From Diphasiastrum complanatum (lineage: Eukaryota > Streptophyta > Lycopodiopsida > Lycopodiales > Lycopodiaceae), in contig CM055110.1 in NCBI GenBank assembly GCA_029204225.1, positions 3,031,186 to 3,095,185 on the forward strand: a stretch of DNA of 64,000 nucleotides, given 5' to 3'. Shown piece by piece: positions 43,719 to 54,548 of this stretch. The notes under the pieces were generated by a model that saw only the letters and a list, made by a program, of their open reading frames with translations, was not told the DNA's origin and did not search any database. Position 1 is the first letter of the stretch. Each line of letters opens with the position of its first letter. Position numbers and translations under genes: made by a program.

Positions 43719-44816
43719 TTGGTTGTAAATTGGCATAAATTCAAGTTGAGATAGAGATTTACAAAACTAAAAAAAAAATTGTGATTAAAAAAATTGGCTA
43801 AAATTACAGCCAAAAAAGGAAAAAAAACACTACATAACTTTGAAAGAAATCACCAAAATGGCCATAACTTGGTCATTATAGCTCTGAATCAAGGAAAATT
43901 CAGTACCTCCAAAAAGCTAAGAGGAAGGACCTACTGATCTAAAACAAAACAAAAAACCATACATAAAAAAAAATGATTAATAGGTCTAAAATTGAATCAA
44001 AACATTCTAGAAATTGGAAAACCAAGAAACTAGTAAAATAACTCTACCAAATATGATAGAAAAAAGATCTAAGACTTTGATACCAAGAATGGCATGTGCC
44101 AAATCTAAGCAAATAGCAACAACAATGAAATTAAAACTAAGAGCAAAGGAAGTAGAAAGCATTCAAGATCACATATCCATAAGAAACAAAAGACATAAGA
44201 ACCTTCATAGAATCACATTAAGAGTGAGAAGATGATTACAAAAGATTGGAAGGGCATAGATTCATTAGATTGGGCACATGAGACCTAGCAATGAAAATCC
44301 TAAGGCTCACATTCACAAAGAGAAAGCTTAGAGCTCTCCTCTTTGCAAATGAGCCAAAATATTCTCAAAATGGTGTCTTTTGCCTACTTATAACAATGCT
44401 CTAACTGAACTAAACATAATTATCTTGAGGGATAGTTAGCCCTTATTAAGTATTATTTAGTCTACATTGGGCCCTTACTGGCCTATTATCTTTATTAATC
44501 ACTTTGGAAGGCCTAAAGAGGAAACCAGTTTGTTCTTAAGGCTAATAGCTCCTTTTGGACCTACAAAGCTTACAATGGATATTATATTGCCTCGAAAAGC
44601 ACTGATGTACTAAAAGTACATGGCATTTCTTGAAAATTTCACCATGTTTTCAAGCTTTTTTCAAACTTCTGCTTTGAGTAGCCGAATAGAATCTCGTTTC
44701 TCAAAATCTTGAATTGCAGCTACTATCTCTTTCCAAACAAGTATTGATTGGATCCTTTTCCAAAATAATTTGATAGAACGTTATGAGCTTTGGATCCTCC
44801 AATGCTCGATAGTTTT
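43719..44816. other. Unassigned AT-rich region
   Basis: No TE domain recognised. Features of LTR style occur near 44390-44620 (GCCTACTTATAACAATGC, GGGCCCTTACTGGCC), so part may be an old Gypsy LTR. Open frames (e.g. 44014-44235) look random. Confidence 0.35.
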
Positions 44817-44825
44817 TTATTTACC

Positions 44826-44945
44826 TGAAAGCTCGTCGTTTTTTATTTTAACATGGCCTTTATGTAAGCCGGCTTTAGACAAAACATCCTCTAATTTGCA
44901 ATGGCTTGCTTTGAAGATGACTCTGGCTTGGTATTCCATGCATCT
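44826..44945 (-). other. Exon-like segment of unknown function
   Basis: On the reverse strand an acceptor-like TCTTCACATCTTAG precedes an open stretch reading MEYQARVIFKASHCKLEDVL and SKAGLHKGHVKIKNDELS, ended by a consensus donor CAG|GTAAAT. Length 120 bp. I do not recognise the protein. The splice-site quality is the main support. Confidence 0.3.
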
Positions 44946-45070
44946 AAGATGTGAAGATATATTATTTTGTCTATTATATGCACCTTTGTATGCAATGTAC
45001 AAATATGAACATTATGAATAAGAATGCTTTGAATGTGCATTACCATAGGCTTTCAAATTCTCATAGTAAT

Positions 45071-45373
45071 CTAAAAGAGCATTTTTTCAAGACATATATC
45101 GATTATCAATTGACTTATAGAATGAAAATTAAGTGAATATGGATCAATAGGATACAATGTTCCCGATGACCATAAATCTACATGCTTTGGTTTTTCCTCC
45201 ATGTAATGGATCATATCAGAAGTTGATAATTTGGATTCTTTTAAATTTCTTGTCCTAAGTAGAGCATGCTCTAGTGAAAGGTCCACATGAAGATGATAAA
45301 GCTTAGTCAGTAGTACAAAAATAGTAGCAGACAACACAATGACAATAACAGAGGTGGAGATGGCACTAAACAC
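45071..45373 (-). other. Possible membrane-anchored ORF fragment
   Basis: A 100-residue reverse frame starting MFSAISTSVIVIVLSATIFV, one hydrophobic segment of about 20 residues, then a charged part (TKLYHLHVDLSLEHALLRTR, SDMIHYMEEKPKHVDLWSSG). Upstream the frame runs into the hexanucleotide repeat, giving Ser-Ile repeats. No family recognised. It may be the first exon of a host gene or a chance frame. Confidence 0.25.
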
Positions 45374-45388
45374 TTGTTTGTTGACCTT

Positions 45389-45420
45389 GGAGATGGAGAT
45401 GGAGATGGAGATGGAGATGG
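45389..45420. repeat. (GGAGAT)n hexanucleotide repeat, 5.3 units
   Basis: GGAGAT repeated five times, directly upstream of the reverse frame at 45071-45373. Adjacent text is non-repetitive. Confidence 0.95.
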
Positions 45421-45505
45421 TGGTAGCCGTATTTCTAAAATGCCACTTCTAATATGAATTTTCTAGTGTTCCCAACTATTGGGAGAAAATATTTGGACAT
45501 TTACA

Positions 45506-46204
45506 TTAACTGGGGTTAAGCACCAATGACGTACTGAGATCTGTCATCTCGAATTGTTCCATGAGGTCTTTCTTGATCATATCTATCATCTCTTGATTAT
45601 TTCCCGTAATAATCAAGTCATCAACATAAAGAGCAATCAAAGCAACCAAACCATCAAAGCATAAGACATATAGATTTGGATCAGAATGTGTTCTCACCAT
45701 CCCCTTTGAATGAAAGTAGGCATCAATCCTGCTATACCACGCACGTGGTGTCTATTTAAGACCATAAAGCACTTTCTTCAAGCGGCATACTTTATTTTCA
45801 TGTCCCTTTGCTACAAAGCCTTCAAGTTGATTCATGAACACCTCTTCTTCTAACTCACCATTTAGAAAAGCGAATTTTACATCCATCTGATGCAAAGGCC
45901 AACCAAAATGTGAAGCTAAAGCAACAAGTAGTCATAGAGTATTCCACTTACATACTGGCGCAAAGGTCTCCTCATAGTCAGTGCCTTTACTTTGAGCATA
46001 CCCTTTGATCACCAATCTTGCCTTGTGCTTTGCTATACTTCCATCTGCATGGTACTTAGTCCTGTATACCCATTTGCAACCAATGGGTTTCTTGCCAACT
46101 GGTGGTTCTACTAAGTCCCATGTGCTATGCTTAGCAATTGTCTCCATCTCCTCCCCCATGGCCTTGACCCAAATGTCATCATCCTTCGCTTCACCATAAG
46201 TCAA
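45506..46204 (-). pseudogene. Copia RT fragments (third family)
   Basis: The frame 45932-46204 reads WVKAMGEEMETIAKHSTWDL, PIGCKWVYRTKYHADGSIAK and HKARLVIKGYAQSKGTDYEE. Between 45700 and 45932 broken text gives the FLNGELEEEVFM and LYGLKQTPRAWYS-like blocks. The frame 45506-45700 has VALIALYVDDLIITGNNQEM with YVDD intact. It ends near 45500 without RNase H. Confidence 0.85.
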
Positions 46205-47455
46205 AGTTTCTTTGCTTTGAATAATGCTAGATAAGAGAGCATAATTTGCTTCATACCTTTCAGGTTGTGTTTTCTCTCTTGTTGATCTTCATAGCTCTCC
46301 CTGGCTAGATTATCCTGGAAAGTCATCCATGTCGCGGCTCTCCAACAATCTCTCAAACCATTTCGGGAGCTTCTTGTCAGGTGATCGACTTCCTGGTGAA
46401 AATGTATCCCACGGTACATCCTTCTCCTTGCGTTTGTCACCTGCAACTTCAATCCTTCTTGCACCAAAAGGTTTATCTCTACCTCTCCAACCTGTTTCTT
46501 GGGGTTGAGTAGTAGTATCTTGAGATGTATCCTCATGTTCATCACTTGGAAGGTCAATGAATGGATCATCATCAGGAGGTATCCTCACTATACCATCTTT
46601 CCCACTAGATGTATCTATCTTCTCAGCATCCTCGTCTTCATACATCTTGCATTCATCCAAGATAACATCACGACTTACATGGATTTTGTTTTCCACTGGA
46701 TCAAAACATCTATAGCCCTTCACACGTTCATCATATCCTAGGAATATACACTTGATATCTTTCACATCAAGTTTACGTCTCTCTTCCTTAGGAATGTGTA
46801 CAAAGGCCTTACATCCAAATATTCGCAAGTGGTTCACCTTTGGTTTCTTCTTCGTGAATGCTTCCTCAGGTGTTATCTTTGGTATGGCAATCTTAGGACT
46901 TCTATTTTGAAGATAGATTGTCGTACTACATGCTTCTGACCAAAAATCTTTTGGTAGTTTCATCTCAGCTAGCATAGATCTGGCACTTTCCACAATCGTA
47001 CGATTCTTGCGCTCAGCTACACCATTGAGAGCAGGATTATGAGCTTGCATCAATTGTCTTTTAATCCCACATTGATCACAAAGATCATTGAAGTCATTAG
47101 ACTTGTACTCACCTCCACTATCTGATCTTAGGACTTTGATCTTCCTACCTGTCTGATTTTCGACCAATGCTTTGAAGCTCTTGAAATTGTCAAATGCATC
47201 CGATTTTTTCTTCAAGAAGTAGATCCATGTCTTACGTGACATATCATCAATAAAGATCATGAAATAGAAGGCTTTACCTAAGGACATGGTCCTCATAGGC
47301 CCACATAAATCTGTGTGGATTAAATCCAAGATGTTCTTTGCTCCTGCAACACCACCTTTATTGAACTTCTCTCGATGCTGCTTCCCATATACACATGATT
47401 CTCACATTGATTTCAAGTGGTCTTCTATAGTAGGCAATCTTGTTACCATCCCCTG
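46205..47455 (-). pseudogene. Copia integrase (third family)
   Basis: A long reverse frame (46310-47329) with LIHTDLCGPMRTMSLGKAFY, FMIFIDDMSRKTWIYFLKKK (Asp 1), KIKVLRSDSGGEYKSNDFND (Asp 2), AHNPALNGVAERKNRTIVES (Glu), then IFGCKAFVHIPKEERRKLDV and CIFLGYDERVKGYRCFDPVE. The core looks intact. Upstream (47330-47455) is the pre-integrase zinc region (LPTIEDHLKSM, stop, ESCVYGKQHREKFNKGG). A frameshift near 46400 precedes RT. It is close to the copy at 59475-60448, and gag and protease have been deleted here. Confidence 0.9.
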
Positions 47456-48101
47456 TGTGCCGAAACCCTTTCTTGGGGCCGCTATACACTTTTTAACGCA
47501 AAGCTGCTGCCCCCGTTCGTCGCGCATGAACTCCACGCTCCTCTCTGTCTACGGCCGCGCCTCCCCAAACTGATTTTTGCTTGATCAATTTTGTCTTTGG
47601 GTCGATTTGAGCACAATCTGAGGCCTGGAGCAGGGTCGCTCTACTGATGCCAAGTCTATAGAGTGTTCAATCATGAAATTCCATGGAGAAACAATGATTT
47701 TAGCTCAACTTGACAAAGTGGCTTTTTTTTTTCATCTTTTACCGCAAATCTGCTAGGTTAACTGTCTGGAGACAAATCTCTGACATAAACCTCAAAATCT
47801 CTCCATGGCTGGTTGAAAATGTAATTAGCTTCCTTCCTATCCTTACGACATCCAAAACGGTGCACAAACAGCGAAGAAATTACCAACTAGTTTCAAAATT
47901 GTCAATTTTTCACCAAATTTTTCCCTGTCTGATGCTATGCACAGGCTAATAATGCTGAGCTTGGCAAGCCTCTATAAACTAGAAACCGTGCACCAGTGCT
48001 TCTCTTTTGTCTTCAAACCGTCGTAAACCCCGAACTCTTAGAAGACAGTTCTCTCGAAGCTCTATTCAACGGCGATGTTGTACTGTGTACACTCCCTGTA
48101 T
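47456..48101 (-). other. Leader of the third-family Copia; gag and protease deleted
   Basis: About 650 bp between the pre-integrase region and the primer site. It includes a GC-rich patch (47470-47570) and no gag motif. In the sister copy the same interval would hold gag, knuckle and protease. Confidence 0.5.
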
Positions 48102-48114
48102 GGCTCTGATACCA
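48102..48114 (-). other. Primer binding site, reverse strand
   Basis: GGCTCTGATACCA, the complement of TGGTATCAGAGCC. It marks the 5' end of the reverse Copia's internal region and places its 5' LTR directly to the right. Confidence 0.9.
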
Positions 48115-48450
48115 ACTTAGAATTTGCTTCAAATAGGAACATAGATCATGCTACACAATAACACAAACAGAAAAACACTCTCCACAACAAGCTCACATAG
48201 CAACTGTATTTCTCAAAATGAAACTACAATGTATATATAGTTGTTCACTCAGACAACCCATGCATGACCCAGGTTGTGGTTGGCAGGATGCATGTCCTGT
48301 CGACTTGCCTCGTGGTGAGGCCAACTGATCCTTATCAACTGATAGGACCCACAGTACAGTAGCATAGTGATCCTACTTTAATTCTAACTCAAAGTTCATT
48401 CATTCATTCTTCTTCTCCTCTCTGTTCTGCCATAGGCGTTGAGTGATTAG
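48115..48450 (-). mobile_element. 5' LTR of the third-family Copia (outer end uncertain)
   Basis: To the right of the primer site, on the reverse strand, there is a TATA box CTATATATAC (48231-48240) followed by a leader-like stretch ending ATTCTAAGT at the primer site. The outer LTR terminus could not be fixed; 48450 is approximate. CACACGTGTG is not present. Confidence 0.5.
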
Positions 48451-48853
48451 TAATAAGCTATCGCAATTACAATCTTTGCAAGAGTGAAATTTATAGCAAA
48501 ATAAGATGCATTATCATCATAGTGCAATCAGAGTAGACAGTGGAAGCATCAATTATATGTAATCTATCATCTTCAGTATAAAATACTTTCGCTACTTTAT
48601 CTTGTTCTATTGTTTCTATTATTATCACTCATTATGATCTGATTTCTTTATTTTAAATGCTGGCATAACGATCCAATCGTCATTCATTTTCCTCACTCTT
48701 GTAATAGTAGTGAATCAATTTTTTTATCACATTAACTATTGCTACTACTATCGACTATCCAGTCAACAACCACTATCTAATAGTTATTTGACTAATGAAT
48801 AGCTTCTTCCAACGTCGCTTGTTGAGCGACATGCCGAACTGAAGCGAGAGCTT
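48451..48853. other. Unassigned; no gene seen
   Basis: AT-rich sequence, rich in TATTATCA/ACTATTGCTACTAC. It may be further LTR sequence. It ends with GAAGCGAGAGCTT at the sharp breakpoint with LTR A. Confidence 0.35.
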
Positions 48854-49519
48854 CACACGTGTGGGAAGTGTTCCAAAAGTATTCTAAGTAAAAACAAGCT
48901 GCTCTCCTTGGGTAGAGAGAGAAAAACCATCATGAGCTCTCGGGTAGAGAGAGAAAGCTAGAAATTCAATGACACTCAAAATCCACTCAATCTCAAAATC
49001 AATTAGATCCAAATGAGGAGTACAATGATACTACTAGATCCATGAGCTAACACTATGCTTAACTATGATTGGACCACACTTTGCCACCTCTTAATCCTAT
49101 TGGACCATTGATCCATGCACCTCTAAATTCTATTGGACTATATTCAAGCACACCTCAAATTCTTATTGGACCACACATGATTCCACCTCTAAATCCTATT
49201 GGACCTCTTAAACTCCATCAAACAAAAGCATTACACTTGTCTACACTCTAATTGGCACAAGTTTGGCCTCCTACTCTATTTTGGCTCAATAGTGACATTA
49301 CAAGTGGAAATGGATAATTTGCCATCTATGCCAAATTTGACCCTATCAACATCCTACACCTAAATGCTTGACTATGAAATTCTATGAGACCCCTATATCA
49401 AACATTTTTATTTACTTTACAATTCTCCACACGTGGGAACATCCTCCACACATGTGAGATTCACTTACAAACTTCTATCATAAAAAAATACCAAGCTAGA
49501 TTTTTGCCAATTTCTCACA
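48854..49519 (+). mobile_element. LTR A, distal part (forward)
   Basis: Identical in reverse to 47-712. It begins abruptly at the palindrome CACACGTGTG (48854-48863), so the first 160 bp of the LTR are missing here, and it ends TTTCTCACA at 49519. It includes two GGGTAGAGAGAGAAA repeats (48910-48955) and a four-period tandem repeat with unit about 33 bp (CACCTCTAAATCCTATTGGA). ATTGGA boxes start at 49068, 49099, 49132, 49165 and 49198. Confidence 0.88.
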
Positions 49520-50122
49520 TCAATCATCATCCAAGACCAAGCTATTTTGCAGATACTGCAAAAGAACCAACCACGACATCAAAGACTGTCATGTCCTCAA
49601 GCACAATGAAGCGAGAAAAAAGATGCAGTAGCAACAAGAAGACAACTCTAATATAGTTAGAGGTTTTTAAGATGATAATAAAGCGCTGACGGTACAAGAT
49701 CAACCTAGTAGATGCCCATCAATGGTATCTCGATTCTGGTGCTTCTCAGCACATGACGCCATGCAAAAACTTCTTCTCTACACTCACAACTACAGAATCA
49801 AAGTATATCTTCTTTGGTGACTCCAATTCACATCAAGTGGAAGGCCAAGGCTATGTTCGACTACAATTCTCTGATGGCATTACTAGGCAGCTTAATGGTG
49901 TACTTTACGTACCCAAGTTAAAAAAGAACCTATTGTCTATTAGCAAGATCACGGATCAAGGCTATAGAGCTTTGTTCATTGCTAGCTGATGTACTATTTT
50001 AGATGAGAATTCAAAAGAAATCCTCTTTGCTTATAGAGAAGGAAATTTGTATATACTGAGTCACGACTTTTCAGTTTCTGTGAGCTGTTCAGATGCTAAT
50101 TTATGGCATCAAAAATTAGTAA
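49520..50122 (+). pseudogene. Copia gag knuckle and protease fragment
   Basis: Begins FCRYCKRTNHDIKDC (CCHC knuckle) at about 49545, then Gln-rich text with a stop near 49653, then WYLDSGASQHMTPCKNFFST (DSG triad), SHQVEGQGYVRLQFSDGITR and VLYVPKLKKNLLSISKITDQ. A stop at 49987 is followed by LWHQKL at about 50100, the start of the pre-integrase region. It directly follows LTR A without any leader, an illegitimate junction shared with position 46-47. Confidence 0.85.
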
Positions 50123-50641
50123 TGTCACAGGGCCTAAATGTCAAGTTAGTGAATAAAGTTGGGGTTTCCACCAGATTTCAAATTCAAATTGGTTCCTTCC
50201 AATTTTAAATGGGTTCTCACTCTTTTTTAAATTTAAATAGTTAGGGAGGTAGAAATGGACCAATAGGATTTTGAGGCCAAGGTCCTCCTCTCCATTATAA
50301 AAAGAGACCAACTTGAGTTTCCTACACATGTACATATCTTCATTTCAATAAAGCAGAGTGATTTTCTTTTGAAATGGATTTATGAATGTCCTTACTCTCT
50401 ATCCCTTTTCCTCCATCTCTCATGCTTTTGTTGTATTTGCTAATTGTTGGATGTAATTGATATTGGGATTGCATGTTCTTATACTTTTTGTGAGAGAGAA
50501 AGGGAGAGAGAAAAAGAGTAACCTTTCTTCACTATGGATGTAGTGTTAATGATTGTAGTGTTAATGCTTAGGGTTAATGGATGCTAGAGTTAAATCTGGA
50601 TGTTCCATTCATGCTGAATTCTGAGATATGCTATCGCTCTC
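50123..50641 (+). mobile_element. Probable 5' LTR and leader of the forward Gypsy
   Basis: The Copia text stops near 50122. A TATA box TATAAAAAG lies at 50296-50304 and a polyadenylation-like AATAAAG at 50347-50353, spaced as in a plant LTR. The right part (50480-50640) would be leader before gag at 50642. I did not find a primer site, so the ends are approximate. Confidence 0.45.
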
Positions 50642-51877
50642 ATGGGAACAAACCTCCGCGTGACAACTAACTTCTTCTCCTTGATGCTAGATTGCCTAGA
50701 TCTTGGGTTGAGGATAGGCCTTGTTAGGAGATCACCCTGGTTGGATCTACCCAAATACAATGGATTAACAAATCTAGTTAGCTTTCTCCAAATCTATGCA
50801 AAATCTTGTGAAGTCTATGGTGAAGTTTTTCCTCAAGATAATTTTAATCTATTTCCAATGGCCTTAACGGGTGCAACACAAGATTCGTATTATAATCAAG
50901 ATGAAACTGAGCGTACGAATTGGAAAATTGTTAAACGAGCACTTATCACACAGTTCAAACCTTGGAAGTTTATGGAAGATCCTTTTCTACTTTTAGGTAA
51001 AATTAAAATGGAAAAGCGGAAAATGGTTCGAGATTACATTGAATGGGTAAAAGCCTTAGATCTAAGTGTGAACCTGAGTTGATTAATGAAAATGCCATGA
51101 TTATGTAATTTTTGTCAGGTTTACCTAAAAGGATCAGATGTGAGTTGAAACGCCATAATGAGTACGCAATTTTGCAAAATGCTATGGACGATGCAATACG
51201 GGAGGAGGATGAAGATCCAGATGATGAGCCGAATATCAATATGTTGCCTTATACAGCAGGACAGATCACTACGACATCCACCACTATCGCATCAATGAAT
51301 ATCAACGCTACTGCAAAGATGATGCTCAACGAGTTCGAAAAACCCGAGAAGAACCAGCAGAAACAAATAGAAAAGTTGCAATCACAACTTGATGAGAAGA
51401 TCAAAGTATTGAAAGATTTCTATGGGAAAGCGAACAAGGAACCTGAGAAGTTTGCTAAGACTTTTCCTATGCAAAAAAATGTCTGGTGTTCCATTTGTAT
51501 GGGCAATCACACAACAAATGAATGTCCTCAATTGAATAAATGAATAGAAACCAGTATGTGCCATTTGTGCAATTCACCTGATCATGAGGCTGCTTATTGC
51601 CATTTTAATCCTTGGATTATCCAGCAATGATATGCCCAAATGGAATATCGGGAACCTCTTTATGGAAAGGATCTTGTAGCTAGAAATCGTCTTAGGTATC
51701 TGGAGAGATCAGCTTTGCCAGTCCCACCAACACAACCGGCTCCTCTGGCTAATTTGATGGAACCAGAACCTTACAGAGGTACCGAGCAATGGAGTTATGG
51801 TAATAAAAGTGGACCTTTAGAACAATATGCTATTTATGTTGTTGCACAACCACAAACATCTAGAAATTGGACCAGAG
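50642..51877 (+). pseudogene. Gypsy gag (forward), first part
   Basis: Frames read LDLPKYNGLTNLVSFLQIYA, KSCEVYGEVFPQDNFNLFPM, WKIVKRALITQFKPWKFMED and VRDYIEWVKAL, then SGLPKRIRCELKRHNEYAIL, a Glu/Lys-rich coil (KNQQKQIEKLQSQLDEKIKV), and the knuckles CSICMGNHTTNECP and CHLCNSPDHEAAYC. It parallels the reverse element at 6299-8041. Stops at 51080, 51541 and 51627 interrupt it. The gene is cut at 51877 by a solo LTR. Confidence 0.85.
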
Positions 51878-52709
51878 TGTGAAAAATGCAAAAATAAGCT
51901 TGGTAGAGGCCAAAAATCTTGTATATAGATAAACACACATGTGTGGAGCCTGTTCCCACATGTGAAAATAGTGTACTTGTCATGTACCATAATCATATAG
52001 GTTGTACATATGATTTAATTCAAGTTCTAGTGGCTAAAAAGGCCAAAAACTAGTTTTCTAGACATATGACACATGGCATCAATCTATTGATTGCATGAGC
52101 CACATCCTTTGGTTAGGTGTCATATCCCATGTGTAGAGAACAACTCACATGTGTGGAATAAGCTGAAGTAGGCAAATTTTGACTTCTAGAAGATTTCCAA
52201 GTAGATCTCCATATAGAAGGAAAATGGACCAAAAGTGCTCAAAATAGAAGGTTTTGTCCAAGTGTCAGTTTTGCATGATGAATCATCATATGACAAAGCA
52301 CCTTCACACATGTGGGATCATAGGGATGATCAGTACCACGAGCTCCCACTTATTGTATATATAGAGCCACATTTGGCCATAATCAATGTGAGACACCAAT
52401 CTTGGTTTTGGAAGCAATTTTGAGTGATTATCTCCATTTGTCTACATTTGTTTTGATTGTTTTGAGGTTCTATCAATGTGTACTTGATTTTCAGGTTGGA
52501 GTCCATACTCAAACAGTGCTTCACACGTGTGAAATCAGAAAGTACACTTACCTTCAATTAATGATTGTTCTTGTTAGGATTTTGTGTCTAGAATTGATCT
52601 AGATTGATCTTAATCTGAAGTAGATTGATAGATCAAGTAATCTAACAATCAATCCCTCTTGAGGATCAGATTAGGATCCACTCTTGGTCCTTTTTGTACT
52701 TTTTTCACA
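51878..52709 (+). mobile_element. Solo LTR D (832 bp) with TSD cagag
   Basis: Starts TGTGAAAAATGC and ends TTTTTTCACA. CAGAG is present immediately before (51873-51877) and after (52710-52714). A TATA box GTATATATAG lies at 52355-52364 and CACACGTGTG at 52522-52531. It sits inside Gypsy gag, whose text resumes after it. No internal region is left. Confidence 0.93.
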
Positions 52710-52800
52710 CAGAGCGTCGCTTGGAAGAGTTCTTGAAGTTGGTGCCAAACACAAAAGAAGTATTAGCACAGAAGTTAACTCAAACTGAACCAAAAGTCCA
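52710..52800 (+). pseudogene. Gypsy gag continuation
   Basis: After the TSD the gag frame resumes: RRLEEFLKLVPNTKEVLAQK and LTQTEPKV. It is cut again at 52800 by the duplicated LTR A/LTR C block. Confidence 0.65.
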
Positions 52801-53950
52801 TTGGAAGTGATTGAATGCATCTAGTAGTGTGTTTTTGCCATAGAATCAAAGATAGATCTTGAATCTCAATCTAGTCTTGATCTTGGTGCATCTACACACC
52901 TTAGGAGATTACAAGTACATGTAGTGGACAATCCACACGTGTGAAATTCAACAATTGACTATGCTGCTACTGGTGTTTCACCTTTGTCTTCTTATCCTTG
53001 AAGACTTTCTTCTTCTTGGACTACCGCTTGTTTGAGTAGAGTGCCATGGATTTGGGTCTCGTTGTCGTAGACAAGCTTTTCCTCCTAACTTCTTCCTGCA
53101 ACAGACTTGTTGTCAATTTTTGGAGAGACAATGCAAGTGTCCAGTGTTCGAGATTATTAGTCACGTCTAGATTTTATTCCACGTCGAGGCCTGTTGGTGA
53201 CTAATGACCTTGAGAGGACCCAGACACTCTAATTGAGACATATGGAGTAGTGCATGTATGTGTGACTGATATAGACAGGAGATATGCTTGTAGAGCTGTA
53301 ACCTATTTATAGTTGACCTGTATGGAAATTTCATGTGATCATGCACATAATCCTACTCTCTATATATTGAGGTAGAGATTATTCCGTCGATGACTTGGTC
53401 TAGGTTACCTGATGAGCTCTTCTCCTCTTGTTGTCACATTGGCATAGCTTGGGGGCTAGATCCAGGAGGGATCTAGGATTGGTTGGGTGGTTTTGCTCCA
53501 CAGTCTCTCTTGTGTTTTCCTATCCTCATCTTAGGGGATTGTCCCTAGTGGTCTTTACATTGGTATCAGAGCCCGACTAAGATGCAGTTTTGGATGGGAT
53601 GGAGAGAAATTCTACATCAAATCGAAATTGGAACGCACCTGGAATCACATCCCGGATGGAGTGTTGTTTTTTCAAGGGAAATTGAGTTTGGATTCACTAA
53701 TTCTTGTTGGAAGCATGCTTTTCAAACTTGGTAGATGGGCAGCTTGTTGTCCTGTGACCAGCAATTCATTCTTTAGAACATGGAATTCGCCTTGTTGATC
53801 TGCGTAGAAGCTTCACAAAGTTGTAGGAAAAAGGTTGAGATCATAGGTGATAGCAAATGAATCCTCAATGTGAAGTTGCAGATCTTTGGAGAGAAGGTCT
53901 GATTGTTGACAACTGTGCCAACCGTGAGGTGCACATCCGAGGGGATGAAA
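52801..53950 (+). repeat. Direct duplicate of 721-1882 (LTR A start, LTR C and leader)
   Basis: Contains the first 150 bp of LTR A in reverse (terminus near 52953, CACACGTGTG at 52934-52943), the purine tract, LTR C (about 53132-53569) and its primer site at 53571-53583. It differs from the first copy by a 12-bp deletion and a few substitutions. It then joins a forward, more diverged LTR A body at 53951. Confidence 0.92.
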
Positions 53951-54548
53951 ACTCACTTCCAAAGCTCATACACACGTGTGGGAAGTGCTCAAAAAATAAA
54001 CTAAGTGAAAATAAGCTGCTCTCCTCAAGTAGAGAGAGAAAACTACCAATAGCTCTCAAGTAGAGAGAGAATGCTAGAAAATCACTTAGTCTCAAGATCC
54101 ACACAATCTCCAGATCAATTAGATCCAAATGAGAAGTACAATGATACTATAGATCCATGGGCTAACACAATGCTCAAACATGATTGGACCACACTTTTGC
54201 CCACCTCTTAATCCTATTGGATCATTGATCCCTCCCTCTTGACTCTATTGGACTATTCTTAGGCATATCTCAAATTCTATTGGGCCATTAATGGTTCCAC
54301 CTCTAAATCCTATTGGACCTCTAAAACTTCATCAAACAAAAGTATTACACTTGTCTATTATTCATTTAGCTCGAGTTTTGCCTCCTACACTACTTTGGCT
54401 CAATAGTGACATTACATGTATAATTGGACAATTTGCCATCTATGCCAAATTTGACCCTAAGGACATCCTACACCAAGATGCTTGTCATAAAAAATGTAAA
54501 ATCCCTACATCTAACATAGATAACCTTTTTGCATTTTCATAAAAACTC
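53951..54548 (+). mobile_element. LTR A body, diverged forward copy
   Basis: Matches LTR A from its TCACTTCCAA segment onward: CACACGTGTG at 53971-53980, two AAGTAGAGAGAGAA repeats, and ATTGG boxes starting at 54182, 54215, 54246, 54278 and 54312. It is clearly more diverged than the 1-712/48854 pair. Its first 150 bp are absent or inverted: the preceding block holds that piece in the opposite orientation. Confidence 0.8.

Noticed and set aside
44014-44235. 73-residue Lys-rich forward frame
   Set aside because: A-rich DNA yields Lys/Arg-rich text by chance; no support from splice sites or repeats.
49068-49205. CRISPR-like or satellite array with 33-bp period
   Set aside because: Only four to five units, confined to LTR A and copied with it.
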